NCBI GenBank assembly: GCA_039105265.1 | Contig: JAPFFF010000011.1 | Span: 2,046,001 to 2,110,000, forward strand | Length of the DNA: 64,000 bases | Source of the DNA: Tritrichomonas musculus | Lineage: Eukaryota > Parabasalia > Tritrichomonadida > Tritrichomonadidae | Reading direction: 5' to 3' | Part shown: piece by piece, positions 29,044-38,198 of the stretch | How the letters are laid out: each line of letters begins with the position of its first letter | Position numbering within the stretch: position 1 is the first letter of the stretch | Notes under the pieces: generated by a model | Databases searched by the model: none | The model's input: the letters and a program-made list of their open reading frames with translations, nothing else | Told to the model about the DNA's origin: nothing | Made by a program: the position numbers and the translations under genes

Positions 29044-31023
29044 ATGACAAACCCCCTCGTTGAAGCAAAGCTTTATAACTTCCAACGCTGGGTGGAGTGT
29101 TCAGCAATGTTAATGCAGAGTAATGAAGATTTTTATATCTCAATTTATCGAAATCGTCACACTCTCTACGATGCTTATCTTTGTATTCAAAAGCAAAGAG
29201 ATTCGCCAATATTATGCTGTTTTCCTGTTAACAATGATATGGTATTTTTGATAGATACTACGCACCTTGCAATAACTATCAAATCCTATGAAAATATTAC
29301 TCTTATATTCATCATGGAAAATTCAAAACAATTTGAAGATCTATTATCACAGATATGTCTTAATATGGAACAACCGCCACAAAATGATGATAACTCACTC
29401 CGTACAATTAATTTATCATTTTTATATTCTGTACAAATACCAGACAAATATCTTCCACTTTTATCCAATGGAAAGTATATCAAGTTAAAGCCAAATTTCG
29501 CCTTTTCTACACCAATAATTGAATCAGCTCCTCACCGAAAGACTTGGGAAAAAAGAATTTATGCTATTAATTCCGGATATGTTACAAAGCCAAAGACACT
29601 AAGGATTACATTTATGACTTGGAATGTTGCAAGTATTAAACCAAATTCTCTTGTTCTTGAAGAAATGATGAAAGCATTCCATAATGGTACTGGAAAAGCT
29701 GATATCATTTTTATAGCATTGCAAGAAATTGATATGGGTGTCGTTTCTGTTGTTTCTGGAACATCTAAAGTTAAAGACATGTGGAGTACAATTATTCATG
29801 CTGTTGTTGACTTTAAGAATGGAGAATATCGAGTTGCTTCAGAAGCAACACTTGGCGGTATATATGCAGCTGTTATTTTCAGAAACCGAAAGAAGCCAAC
29901 TGATTCAAATGACGCACCCAAATCGCAAAAGAAATCAGATCTATTAGAACTCGTAAATATCGAAAATAAAAATGATGAAAATAGCAACGACGATGATGAT
30001 AGTGATTTTATAGAGCCACAAGCTGGAGAAGTTAAAACACTTAGAATGGGTGCACATGGACTTGCTGCCAACAAAGGAGCAATTATCTTCCCAATTACTG
30101 TTGGAGTCGCCCGTTTTATCTTCATGGGATGTCATTTAACTGCACACCAAGAAGCTTGGGAAGCACGAAATCAGCAATTGCATCAGTTAATGAAATTTGT
30201 TGAAGGAAATTATGATTATCTTGTGATCATTGGAGATCTTAACTACAGAATTGATCTTTCATATGAAGATTGTCTTTCCTTTATCAACAAAAATGATGTT
30301 CCATCTCTTCTTGAAAAGGATCAATTATCAATATCACGAAAGAATGAGCCAATTTTAGGTCGTCTCAAAGAGCCAGTTATTCCATTTCTACCAACTTATA
30401 AGTTCGATGAAAATTCAGACGTTTATGATACCTCAGAAAAGCATCGTGTTCCATCATATACTGATCGTATTTTAATCCGAAGAGGCAGAAAGAGGATTTC
30501 CATTGGCGATGAAAACAACACTGATGTTAAACCTATTTTTAACGTTATAGATAAGCCTGTTTATAATTTCCCATCAATGCCAAAATGCACTGATTTCAGA
30601 AGAGGCGTTTGCAGATTTAGTGATCATAGAGCTGTAATATGTGCATATAAGTTCCAAATTCCAAATGTAAGAGATGAAATGCTTGGAAAACTCGCTGACG
30701 AAATATATAATTATGAATGTGATATTGCCGAGTTTTTAGTTCCAAAAGTTGCCACGATGCCAAAGAGTCTCAACTTTACAAACAAAGAGCAAAAACTTGA
30801 AATCAAGATTAGAAACGTTTCAAGATCATGGGTCAATTGGAAATTCTTTGGAAATGGAGTCATTGCATCACCATCGCAAGGACTTATTCTTCCCAATTAT
30901 GTATCAGTGTTAACATTAAGTATTGATCCATCATTTGATCAAACAACAAAGCTTTGTGCAGAAATCATTATTGATGGAGGTAAAAACTTCGGGATACCAA
31001 TTACATTTAATCCCGAAAAATGA
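29044..31023 (+). CDS. OCRL/INPP5B-like inositol polyphosphate 5-phosphatase with ASH domain
   Basis: Removes the 5-phosphate from PI(4,5)P2 and related lipids on endosomes and the Golgi. The start is the ATG at 29044; a TTG lies just before it. The 659 residues comprise an N-terminal PH-like region (1-170) and the phosphatase domain (about 185-540). The catalytic motifs are MTWNVASIK (191), LQEIDMG, GLAANKGA, MGCHLTAHQEAWEARN, IIGDLNYRI (GDLNYR at 397), RVPSYTDRIL (470) and SDHRAV (526). A C-terminal ASH-like beta-sandwich follows (about 555-659: LNFTNKEQKLEIKIRNVS; ASPSQGLILP). An acidic Asn/Asp-rich loop of about 40 residues (283-325) interrupts the catalytic core. No RhoGAP domain follows the ASH domain, unlike human OCRL. 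The enzyme looks catalytically complete. Confidence 0.93.
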   Translation: MTNPLVEAKLYNFQRWVECSAMLMQSNEDFYISIYRNRHTLYDAYLCIQKQRDSPILCCFPVNNDMVFLIDTTHLAITIKSYENITLIFIMENSKQFEDLLSQICLNMEQPPQNDDNSLRTINLSFLYSVQIPDKYLPLLSNGKYIKLKPNFAFSTPIIESAPHRKTWEKRIYAINSGYVTKPKTLRITFMTWNVASIKPNSLVLEEMMKAFHNGTGKADIIFIALQEIDMGVVSVVSGTSKVKDMWSTIIHAVVDFKNGEYRVASEATLGGIYAAVIFRNRKKPTDSNDAPKSQKKSDLLELVNIENKNDENSNDDDDSDFIEPQAGEVKTLRMGAHGLAANKGAIIFPITVGVARFIFMGCHLTAHQEAWEARNQQLHQLMKFVEGNYDYLVIIGDLNYRIDLSYEDCLSFINKNDVPSLLEKDQLSISRKNEPILGRLKEPVIPFLPTYKFDENSDVYDTSEKHRVPSYTDRILIRRGRKRISIGDENNTDVKPIFNVIDKPVYNFPSMPKCTDFRRGVCRFSDHRAVICAYKFQIPNVRDEMLGKLADEIYNYECDIAEFLVPKVATMPKSLNFTNKEQKLEIKIRNVSRSWVNWKFFGNGVIASPSQGLILPNYVSVLTLSIDPSFDQTTKLCAEIIIDGGKNFGIPITFNPEK

Positions 31024-31250
31024 AATTCTGTGTAAAGAGGAAGCATTTTTATTTTCAATTTTGATTTTTTATATTATTTGATATTTTTATATTCCTCAAT
31101 ATTTCATGAAATCTTAAATTGTAAAAATATTGTATTGAAAAGAAAATATTATCCAATATTCTATTTATAGATAATTTACGGAAACTAAAAAAAAAACAAA
31201 ATCCATATCATTAAGAAGGAATACGAATATAAATTAAATGCATAAAAAAA

Positions 31251-31697
31251 TCATAGGCCATTTTCTTTTGCGAAATCTTCAACATGCTTGCTAAAGCTCT
31301 TTGAATTTTCATCTTGAAGATTTAAATCTTCAAAATATTGATCTCTGCTAATACCGTCAAAAAGGTTGGTAATATTAGGCTTTTCTTTTTTTAAATTAAA
31401 TTCGACATCCATTGTTGAAAGAGTTAAATCCATCTTATTTTTCTTCAAAAAATCGTAAATAAAATCATAAGCCATTTGCCATTCTTCCTTATCGCCATTT
31501 ATTTTAATTATTGGTTGCAATGTAGAAAATTTAAAATCTTTCGATCCAACAACGGCATGGCTAGCTGCTTCATAAAATTGGGCTTGAAAATGATTATTTG
31601 CACCTTTTTCTTTCAAAATTTCTGCTGTTTTTGCTTTTAATTCCTCTTGAGATGTTCGTGGTGGGAACTTGCGTGATCTAGGGACTCTAATAGACAT
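31251..31697 (-). CDS. CEP20/FOPNL-like LisH protein (putative basal-body protein)
   Basis: Small protein of 148 residues. Residues 15-48 (SQEELKAKTAEILKEKGANN then FQAQFYEAASHAVVGS) resemble the start of CEP20/FOPNL (TVAELKAVLKDTLEKKGV, then HLKARIRAEVFNALD). A LisH-like helix pair follows at about 78-105 (AYDFIYDFLKKNKMDLTLS). FOP/OFD1/CEP20 proteins sit at centrioles and basal bodies and support ciliogenesis, which fits a flagellate. The N-terminus is basic and proline-containing (IRVPRSRKFPPRTS). The start is supported by a TCATTC initiator-like motif 4-9 nt upstream. It is divergent from the leucine-rich coiled-coil gene at 32299. LisH motifs are short, so other LisH proteins are possible. 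Confidence 0.6.
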   Translation of the reverse strand: MSIRVPRSRKFPPRTSQEELKAKTAEILKEKGANNHFQAQFYEAASHAVVGSKDFKFSTLQPIIKINGDKEEWQMAYDFIYDFLKKNKMDLTLSTMDVEFNLKKEKPNITNLFDGISRDQYFEDLNLQDENSKSFSKHVEDFAKENGL

Positions 31698-31700
31698 TTT

Positions 31701-31706
31701 GAATGA
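31701..31706 (-). promoter_or_regulatory. Initiator-like element (TCATTC)
   Basis: TCATTC on the minus strand ends 4 nt before the ATG of the CEP20-like gene. Trichomonad core promoters are known to use a TCAYTW-type Inr with very short 5' UTRs. Confidence 0.45.
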
Positions 31707-32285
31707 TGTTGATTAATCGTTATAAATTCAAATTATTATTTACAAAAATAGTTAAAAATATGACTAAAAAGTCATGAAATTTATTAATATTATTGTATAA
31801 ACGATGAAAAATAAAGAAAATAAAGTAAAAATTAAAATGAAAAAGGGAAAAAATCCAAATTTTTGAAGATAAATATATATTAAATTATTTAACATCGTCA
31901 TTTAATCATAATCATATTTTTAAACGTATATTAAAAAATTGAAGGGTAGAAAGAGGGAAGCTATTGTTATTTTTCATTTAAAAATTATATATTTATTCTA
32001 TAAGAGATAACTTATATATTTTGTTAATATTAATATATTTCTAGAAGTAGATAAAAAGATATGATCATTTTTATAAATGGTTTGTGTATCTGAATTGTTA
32101 ATCGTTTAGGCCAATTTTGTTTGTATCCACCAAATTCATTCTATTTTCATCAAAACAATTGTTATTTAGGTTTTATGAATTGCCACAACTCAACAAAATA
32201 TCTGAATACCAATCACTTTTTGTATGTATTAACAAAAAGTGAAACATTCAAGATTTTATTTTAACGATCATGTTTTGAGAAGAAT

Positions 32286-32291
32286 TCATTC
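32286..32291 (+). promoter_or_regulatory. Initiator-like element (TCATTC)
   Basis: TCATTC lies 8 nt before the ATG at 32299 and fits the trichomonad Inr. It is short, so chance occurrence in AT-rich DNA is possible. Confidence 0.4.
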
Positions 32292-32298
32292 AGTCTAA

Positions 32299-33729
32299 AT
32301 GATTAGTAAACCCAAACCTTTACAAAAATTAACAATAGATAAGTCATCGCAAGCCAAAAATCAAGAAGATGATGCTGCTAATGAAGAAGTTATTAAAGAT
32401 ATAGATAGTTATTTTATACCTATTGATGTTTCGAATTTTAAAGATATTCCTCTTGGCCAATTTACTGTTTTTGACTTAACTGGACATCTGATAACCTGTT
32501 TTGAAGGAATTAATCGCTTCCCTTCTTTACAAAAATTAATTCTAAAAAAAACTTTAATTTCTTCGTTTAAAGGAAGCACTGAAATGCCAAACTTGCAAGA
32601 AATTGACTTCAGTGAAACTCCACTTAGTCGCCGTTTTTATTGCCGTGAAATGGCTCTATTTGCTTTAGGTTTTCAAATTCGTGTAATCAACAATGTACCA
32701 GTCTCGCAAATTGAATTGAATTTGTCATCGTTAAATACGCGAACTGGTATTGAAAATTATGTACAAAAAGGAAATTTTATTATTTCATATCCTAACTCTA
32801 ATCCCGTTTCAACATTCACAACATCAAATCTAGGCTTTTGCTCGCCACGTTGTGCAAATGAAATTTCGACTACTTTTACCGAATTTAATGAGAATTATGA
32901 ACAAATGAAACTCAAAGAACCAAACAAAATTGCATCTGCTGACCAAATGTATTCAAAAATAAGTCATGATGCTACTGCATTCAGAAGAGCTCGAACTCAA
33001 TTTTCTAATCAGTTCAAATGGTTTAGTAATTTAAATATTCATTATTCATCTCAAAATGAAGAAATTGAAAATTTAAGACTACAAATCCAAGGACTTAAAC
33101 CATCGCCTTCATATATGCGCCAAATAAATAACCTTTCAACTAGTCAAAAACAAGATGAAGAATATATTTCTTATCTTGAAGATGAAAACGAAAAGAATAA
33201 GAAAATATTTTTGGAATGTCAGAAAAGCTTGCGTTTAGCCACAGAAATGAATTTTAATCTTCAATTAAAAATCAAAGATGCAAAATTAGAAAAATTTTCA
33301 CCTTTAGACACTGAGATAGAGAACATACAAAAAGAAATTAATACCATAAAAGATAAGCAAAACTCTTTAATATCAGCTAACGCAAATCTTAAAGATGAAT
33401 TAGAAGTGTATGAATCAAATGATGGAAAACTTCAAAATGATTTGAACGGTGTTTTACAAGCAGCTGAATCTTTAAAAAAAGAAAAAGAAGCATCTGAACG
33501 TGATTTATCTGCACTTCTTATCAACGAACAGCAGCAACAAATAAAGATCGACCAATATTCCAATAGTTTGAATAATCAAAATGAAGAAATAGAAAATCTT
33601 AGAAATCAACTTCGGGAATTGAATAATGAAATAGATGAAATAAAACAGAAAAAGAGTGAAATTGAGCAACGAATTGTTAACAGTAAAAAGGATTTTGATG
33701 AAAAAATCAGCAAAATAGCAATTGAATGA
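32299..33729 (+). CDS. Leucine-rich-start coiled-coil protein (paralogue of the 33964-36141 gene)
   Basis: Not assignable to a named family. The 476 residues have two parts. Residues about 45-165 are a compact leucine-rich-repeat-like region: FEGINRFPSLQKLILKKTLI, then EMPNLQEIDFSETPLSRR and MALFALGFQIRVINNVPVS. Residues about 245-476 are an almost continuous coiled coil (NEEIENLRLQIQGL; EENEEIENLRNQL-type heptads near the end). The same leucine-rich region opens the neighbouring convergent gene on the minus strand, so the two are an inverted duplicate pair. The layout resembles cytoskeletal or basal-body LRR/coiled-coil proteins. That role is inference, helped only by the nearby CEP20-like gene. 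Confidence 0.75.
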   Translation: MISKPKPLQKLTIDKSSQAKNQEDDAANEEVIKDIDSYFIPIDVSNFKDIPLGQFTVFDLTGHLITCFEGINRFPSLQKLILKKTLISSFKGSTEMPNLQEIDFSETPLSRRFYCREMALFALGFQIRVINNVPVSQIELNLSSLNTRTGIENYVQKGNFIISYPNSNPVSTFTTSNLGFCSPRCANEISTTFTEFNENYEQMKLKEPNKIASADQMYSKISHDATAFRRARTQFSNQFKWFSNLNIHYSSQNEEIENLRLQIQGLKPSPSYMRQINNLSTSQKQDEEYISYLEDENEKNKKIFLECQKSLRLATEMNFNLQLKIKDAKLEKFSPLDTEIENIQKEINTIKDKQNSLISANANLKDELEVYESNDGKLQNDLNGVLQAAESLKKEKEASERDLSALLINEQQQQIKIDQYSNSLNNQNEEIENLRNQLRELNNEIDEIKQKKSEIEQRIVNSKKDFDEKISKIAIE

Positions 33730-33963
33730 TAGACAACCCGTTTTTTTATATATTGTAAATATTTTTTTTTAATCATCTTTTCTCTTACTTTTCATTTTTA
33801 GTCATAATAATTGTGTAGATAAAGATTGCATCTTTTTTATAAAATATAATATTAACCATATAAAATATCAATATAAAATCTGAGGTATAGATTGCAAGGT
33901 AAATGTTTGAAATAAGAGTTCAACTACAAATTTCACTCTAAAAAGTAAAAAATTGAAATTCAA

Positions 33964-36141
33964 TTATTTATATTGTTCAACATCAATTCCTAATTCAGTA
34001 CATTGAGCAAAAAGAGCCTGTATTTCTTTATCTTTTGCATCAGATTCATCATTAATTTCTTTGAGTTCTTCTTGAATTTGCTGTCTTCTTGCTGGATCCT
34101 TTGATTGAACAAACTCTTCGCCAAATGATGATAAATCATTAATTAAAAAAGGTTTTTCGTTAATATCTTGGTATATAAATGTTTCATGAATAAAATTGAA
34201 CATTATTTCAACTTTTTTAGCTATTTCTAGCATCTTAATTTTTGATTCATTTCTTCCTTCCAAAATCTTACTGATTTTATCTTTTATTGCATTAGCTTTT
34301 TCAATTTCAAATTTTAAAATGTGGATTCGGGCATTACCGATTGCTTGGTCAATTAAAGATTTAATATCTGAATATTTTGGTATAAGTTGATTAGCTTTTA
34401 TGATTTGGCTATAATTTTGAACAACAGAATTAATGAAATTTTCGATTTCAGAAAACAAGTGTAATATTTTTTGCTTATTTTGATCATTCACTAAATTTGG
34501 AATTTGTTCACAAAGATTTGTTAATGTGTGGCATGCTGCAGCAAAAGATGAGAAATACTGCGATTTTGGACATCTTTCAATTAATGTAATATAAATGGAT
34601 GCTTTTTTAAGATTTTTGAGTGCAGTTTCAGATATGGCTTTGGCGTTTAATTCATCTTGTAGTCTTTCAACAATATTTTTTTCTATTAAAATTTTCTTTT
34701 TTTCATTATCTTCAAGATTATTTATTACTTCAATTAATCTTGTGTAATTGGGCCGAGGAATTTCCTTGAGTAAAGATTGAATTTGGGTATCATCTATTTC
34801 GATAAGATCTTTAGATGGTGAAATTATAAGATATGAGCTTAAAAGATTAATAAGTTGATGATAATTTTCTTGTAAAAAATTGAAAATTGGTATGAAGCTG
34901 CTTTTCCTATTAAGAATATTATAATAACTGTCAGCAATTTTAATTGCAGAAGACAATGAATATTCTTTTAAAGATATTTTCTCTAAAATTGTATCTGTTT
35001 TTTGGTATGCTTCAACTAGAATGTTCATAACTGACTTATAAAAATAGCATGAATAGTTATTATCTATTTCAAATGATGAAATCTGTTGCTTTGATTCTTG
35101 AAGTTGGTTTTTGATTGTATTTAAAGCATCCGTAATAAAACTAAATGCTACTTTTTCTATATTTTCAATATCATTTTTGCTGAATATTTCATTAGATTTG
35201 AATTGATTGAGCAATTTATTTTGATTTGTAAGGTTGAAAACCTCGTTTTGTATTTTAGATAAAAGGAATAATTGTTCTTTGTCTTCTATAATTTCACTTG
35301 ATTTTTCCAAATATATATTTCTTATTTCTTTGTCTATAAGTTGACGAATTTCGGTTTCATTCAAAAACGGAGTATAATACATATGATTTAGTGGTTTGGA
35401 TTTTATTGGTAAGCAAAAATGAGGTGCTGGGTTATTCTTTCTCAAATTTAATTCTTCAATTAGCTTTTCATCAATATTTTGAGTTATAATTCCGCCATTT
35501 TGAATATATTCGGAGAGCAATTGAAGAGATTCATCATTAAAACATTTAAAAATTTGTTTTTCCTGAAAAGTAACTTTGGCATCATCAATTTCATCAATTT
35601 GCTCACCAAACGCTAATAAAATCATTATTCGATAATTTTTTTTATAAAAAACGGGTGATCCAGAAAATGAACATTTTTTAAGATTTGGCATTTTTGATGT
35701 ATATTTAAAAGACGTAAAAAGTGCGTTTTTAACAAATATTCTTTTTGCATTTCGTAAATTTGAAATTCCTTCAAATGTCAAAAAAGGAGCATCTGACAAA
35801 ATATATTCATCTAAATCAAAATCTTGTAGATCGCAAAATGATGATATTGAAAATGGATTAAATGTAAAAGTGGGACGATTGATTTCTTGTGGAAGTGAAA
35901 CTTCGGTTTTCTGTTGTGGTTGTTCTATTTTTTCCGGTAATTTTGGTTGATCTATTTCTTGCATTTGCTGGTTGTTTGGTTCAGATGAAGAAGTTGGTGG
36001 TTGAGATAAATTTGATTGTGTAGGTACTTTTTTTTGAGTCGATTTGGTAGTAGCTAGCTTTTTTGGGGCTGCCTTTGATGTTGATGATCTGGCTCCAGAT
36101 TTTGAAGATTGTTTTGGTGGCGCCTTTCCTATCTTTTTCAT
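33964..36141 (-). CDS. Leucine-rich-start helical protein with basic N-terminus (paralogue of the 32299-33729 gene)
   Basis: A 725-residue protein of unknown function. Residues 1-50 are very basic and Ser/Thr/Ala-rich (MKKIGKAPPKQSSKSGARSS), a typical microtubule- or nucleic-acid-binding composition. A Gln/Pro-rich linker follows. Residues about 100-205 carry the leucine-rich region shared with the neighbour: FEGISNLRNAKRIFVKNALF, KMPNLKKCSFSGSPVFYKK and MILLAFGEQIDEIDDAKV. The remainder is helical, partly coiled coil, ending in an acidic helix (QQIQEELKEINDESDAKDKE). It lies tail-to-tail with its paralogue, 234 bp apart. The helical part is longer and less heptad-regular than in the partner. 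A cytoskeletal role is plausible but unproven. Confidence 0.75.
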   Translation of the reverse strand: MKKIGKAPPKQSSKSGARSSTSKAAPKKLATTKSTQKKVPTQSNLSQPPTSSSEPNNQQMQEIDQPKLPEKIEQPQQKTEVSLPQEINRPTFTFNPFSISSFCDLQDFDLDEYILSDAPFLTFEGISNLRNAKRIFVKNALFTSFKYTSKMPNLKKCSFSGSPVFYKKNYRIMILLAFGEQIDEIDDAKVTFQEKQIFKCFNDESLQLLSEYIQNGGIITQNIDEKLIEELNLRKNNPAPHFCLPIKSKPLNHMYYTPFLNETEIRQLIDKEIRNIYLEKSSEIIEDKEQLFLLSKIQNEVFNLTNQNKLLNQFKSNEIFSKNDIENIEKVAFSFITDALNTIKNQLQESKQQISSFEIDNNYSCYFYKSVMNILVEAYQKTDTILEKISLKEYSLSSAIKIADSYYNILNRKSSFIPIFNFLQENYHQLINLLSSYLIISPSKDLIEIDDTQIQSLLKEIPRPNYTRLIEVINNLEDNEKKKILIEKNIVERLQDELNAKAISETALKNLKKASIYITLIERCPKSQYFSSFAAACHTLTNLCEQIPNLVNDQNKQKILHLFSEIENFINSVVQNYSQIIKANQLIPKYSDIKSLIDQAIGNARIHILKFEIEKANAIKDKISKILEGRNESKIKMLEIAKKVEIMFNFIHETFIYQDINEKPFLINDLSSFGEEFVQSKDPARRQQIQEELKEINDESDAKDKEIQALFAQCTELGIDVEQYK

Positions 36142-36201
36142 TTTTTGGCAATTATGATTATTTAATATTTTCTATGAGTTCATTCAAAATTTGTCATATT
36201 C

Positions 36202-36405
36202 TCATAAAAGAGTTTTATGATACAAAATGAAGTTATGCTTTATGAATTCTAATTGTCGTAATAGATTACCTATATTAAAATCTTCATCAATATCAGCTTT
36301 TTGGAAATATTTATATTTGAGGTCCACATGGTTTTCAAGACTGGGCTGCTTCAAATACTCTTCATACTTGATGACGAATGCTTTCACATTACTGATGGGT
36401 TCCAT
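36202..36405 (-). CDS. Small hypothetical ORF, 67 residues
   Basis: A short ATG-started frame (MEPISNVKAFVIKYEEYLKQ at the start), charged and helical, ending KHNFILYHKTLL. It sits just upstream of the basic coiled-coil gene and at the edge of the decayed mobile-element zone. It could be a real small gene, a remnant carried with the element, or chance. I recognise no family. Confidence 0.3.
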   Translation of the reverse strand: MEPISNVKAFVIKYEEYLKQPSLENHVDLKYKYFQKADIDEDFNIGNLLRQLEFIKHNFILYHKTLL

Positions 36406-37453
36406 TTTGGTTGGGAAAAAAATTAATGTTTAAAAAAAGTTATTAGTATTAGACATCCAATAGTACTAGCCTATCTGGTCCCCATCCTGAAATACCATCA
36501 CTCCTAACGAATGGGATACTTTGATGATTTCAATATGAATTGTTTCAAAGATGTAGCTGTACCGATCATTCCACTATCGATTAACCAATGATTTTTAATC
36601 AATTGCTCTCCGAATAAATTTGAATCAAAACGAGATGAATTTAAAACCTAACACTATTATTGTTTTCAATGATGTATCAATTTTATTAAGTTCTTCTTCT
36701 GATTTACCTCTGAAGAAGCTCTTTAAATGATTCAACTTTTCAACATACACAGCACAAACAATAACAAATAACCAGTCAATCAATTTGGTTATTAATTCAT
36801 TCGTTCTCATATCAAAGATCTTTGTAATCAAACCTTTATCAAGCTTCACACATGATGAAGCACTTAAAGGAATCATTTGAGAATTGATAACTGATTTATC
36901 ATTAACTTTCTTTTCAATCTTTTGTTCCATTGTTTCAAAATCATAAGTGATAATGAATTGTCTGGAAACATTCAATATCGTAGGAAAGACAATAAATTTA
37001 AGCAAGGTTGTTTGAGATATGTGGAAAACATGGTAAAGCTTCTCGTGATGGAATGAAATCTTTTTTGAATTACCTCATATTTTCTCACATTTCTTGACAT
37101 GGTTATTGAATCTGTCCATGTGTTCGGTCCTTTGTGGATGTGTGAGCCACAATGATATGATATGAATATTTGTTAATGTTTCAGCGTTGATAAAATACAT
37201 GATATGAAGTATCCTATCCTTTAAATACAACAGAGCTGACAATGTTTTATTGTTGTCGTCAGTGTTATGCCATTGTTCTTGAAAATGGAAAAGGCCTTTT
37301 TAATCTGTTTCAGTTTGGTTGTATTCATAGATGTTAACATTAGCATTATGATTCTTTGCTGATTCTTTCATTCCTTCAATTAAACACATATTCTATCGAG
37401 CGAGAATGATGCATCAGTAAAGCAAAAACAATCAACAAATATAAATAAACATC

Positions 37454-37880
37454 ATGCCAAAACCGATTCAACCTGTTGAGTATCCTTCAGTGGTACCAAT
37501 ACCTCAAACATCTAATCAATCAACAAATTTTACTATACCACAGATGACTGGAGCATATCCATCTCAACAACCAATAAACAACATTTCACAAGACAGAGGT
37601 ATAAGTGATTTGGTGAATGAAATTGATGAACTAGAAACAAGAAGCAAATTCCTCAAAATATTGTTATAAATCTACGAAACAAATCCAATAAAAGTAAATG
37701 ATTTATTGATTTGCCATTCTTCAACACCATTAATGGCGTTAATAAAACTAATGACTCAAGCAGATAAAGTTGAATTGATTGTTAACGATGAAAGAGGTTG
37801 CACGGTTTGCTTGTCGGCTGAGGTTGAGGTTGAGGTTGTCATTTATGTATTGATAAAAAATTAAAAAATAAAAAATTTTG
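37454..37880 (+). mobile_element. Fossil coding fragment inside the Polinton zone
   Basis: Plus-strand protein-like fragment with a Pro/Gln/Ser-rich start (MPKPIQPVEYPSVVPIPQTS), lying between the two polymerase parts and opposite in strand. It looks like a broken piece of an element-borne gene of unknown role. It ends near a GAGGTT triplet repeat (37819-37838). Family assignment is a guess from location. Confidence 0.35.
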
Positions 37881-37885
37881 GTCAA

Positions 37886-37955
37886 TTTTGGTCTCCCAAA
37901 AAACATTGCTAATTGATTGTCATTTTGTCATTTTCGTTATTAAAATAGACCAAAA
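37886..37955. repeat. Inverted repeat TTTTGGTCT / AGACCAAAA
   Basis: Perfect 9-bp arms at 37886-37894 and 37947-37955 with a 52-base spacer. It lies just before an imperfect palindrome at about 37972-38000 (GGTAGTGTGGTG, TGAAA, CACCCACTATCC). Possibly the end of an inserted small element. Confidence 0.4.
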
Positions 37956-38154
37956 GTGTAAGTTTCTATTGGGTAGTGTGGTGTGAAACACCCACTATCC
38001 TATACTACTATAATATTTGAAATATTAGTTGTTTTATTATTAACGGGTTTATTTTTAGTGAAGATTGTGGCAAAAATATAATATCAATACACCACAACTC
38101 TTCGAATTGAGGGGGTTATTTTGAAAAAGTGGCGATTTTATGAGTCATGGAAGC

Positions 38155-38198
38155 GGAGAAATGAAGATGAAAACCCTATGAAGCGGGGTCATTTCTCC
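38155..38198. repeat. Perfect 10-bp stem-loop in a locally GC-richer island
   Basis: GGAGAAATGA (38155-38164) pairs perfectly with TCATTTCTCC (38189-38198) around a 24-base loop. The surrounding 38085-38230 is less AT-rich than its neighbours. It could be part of a small non-autonomous element or a structured RNA. No gene call is made. Confidence 0.45.

Larger units (their letters stand above)
31698..32298. other. Divergent promoter region
   Basis: About 600 AT-rich bases between two divergently transcribed genes, with TCATTC initiator-like motifs near both starts. A short inverted repeat ACTTTTTGT (32214-32222) / ACAAAAAGT (32232-32240) lies upstream of the plus-strand gene. No coding signal. 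Confidence 0.45.
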
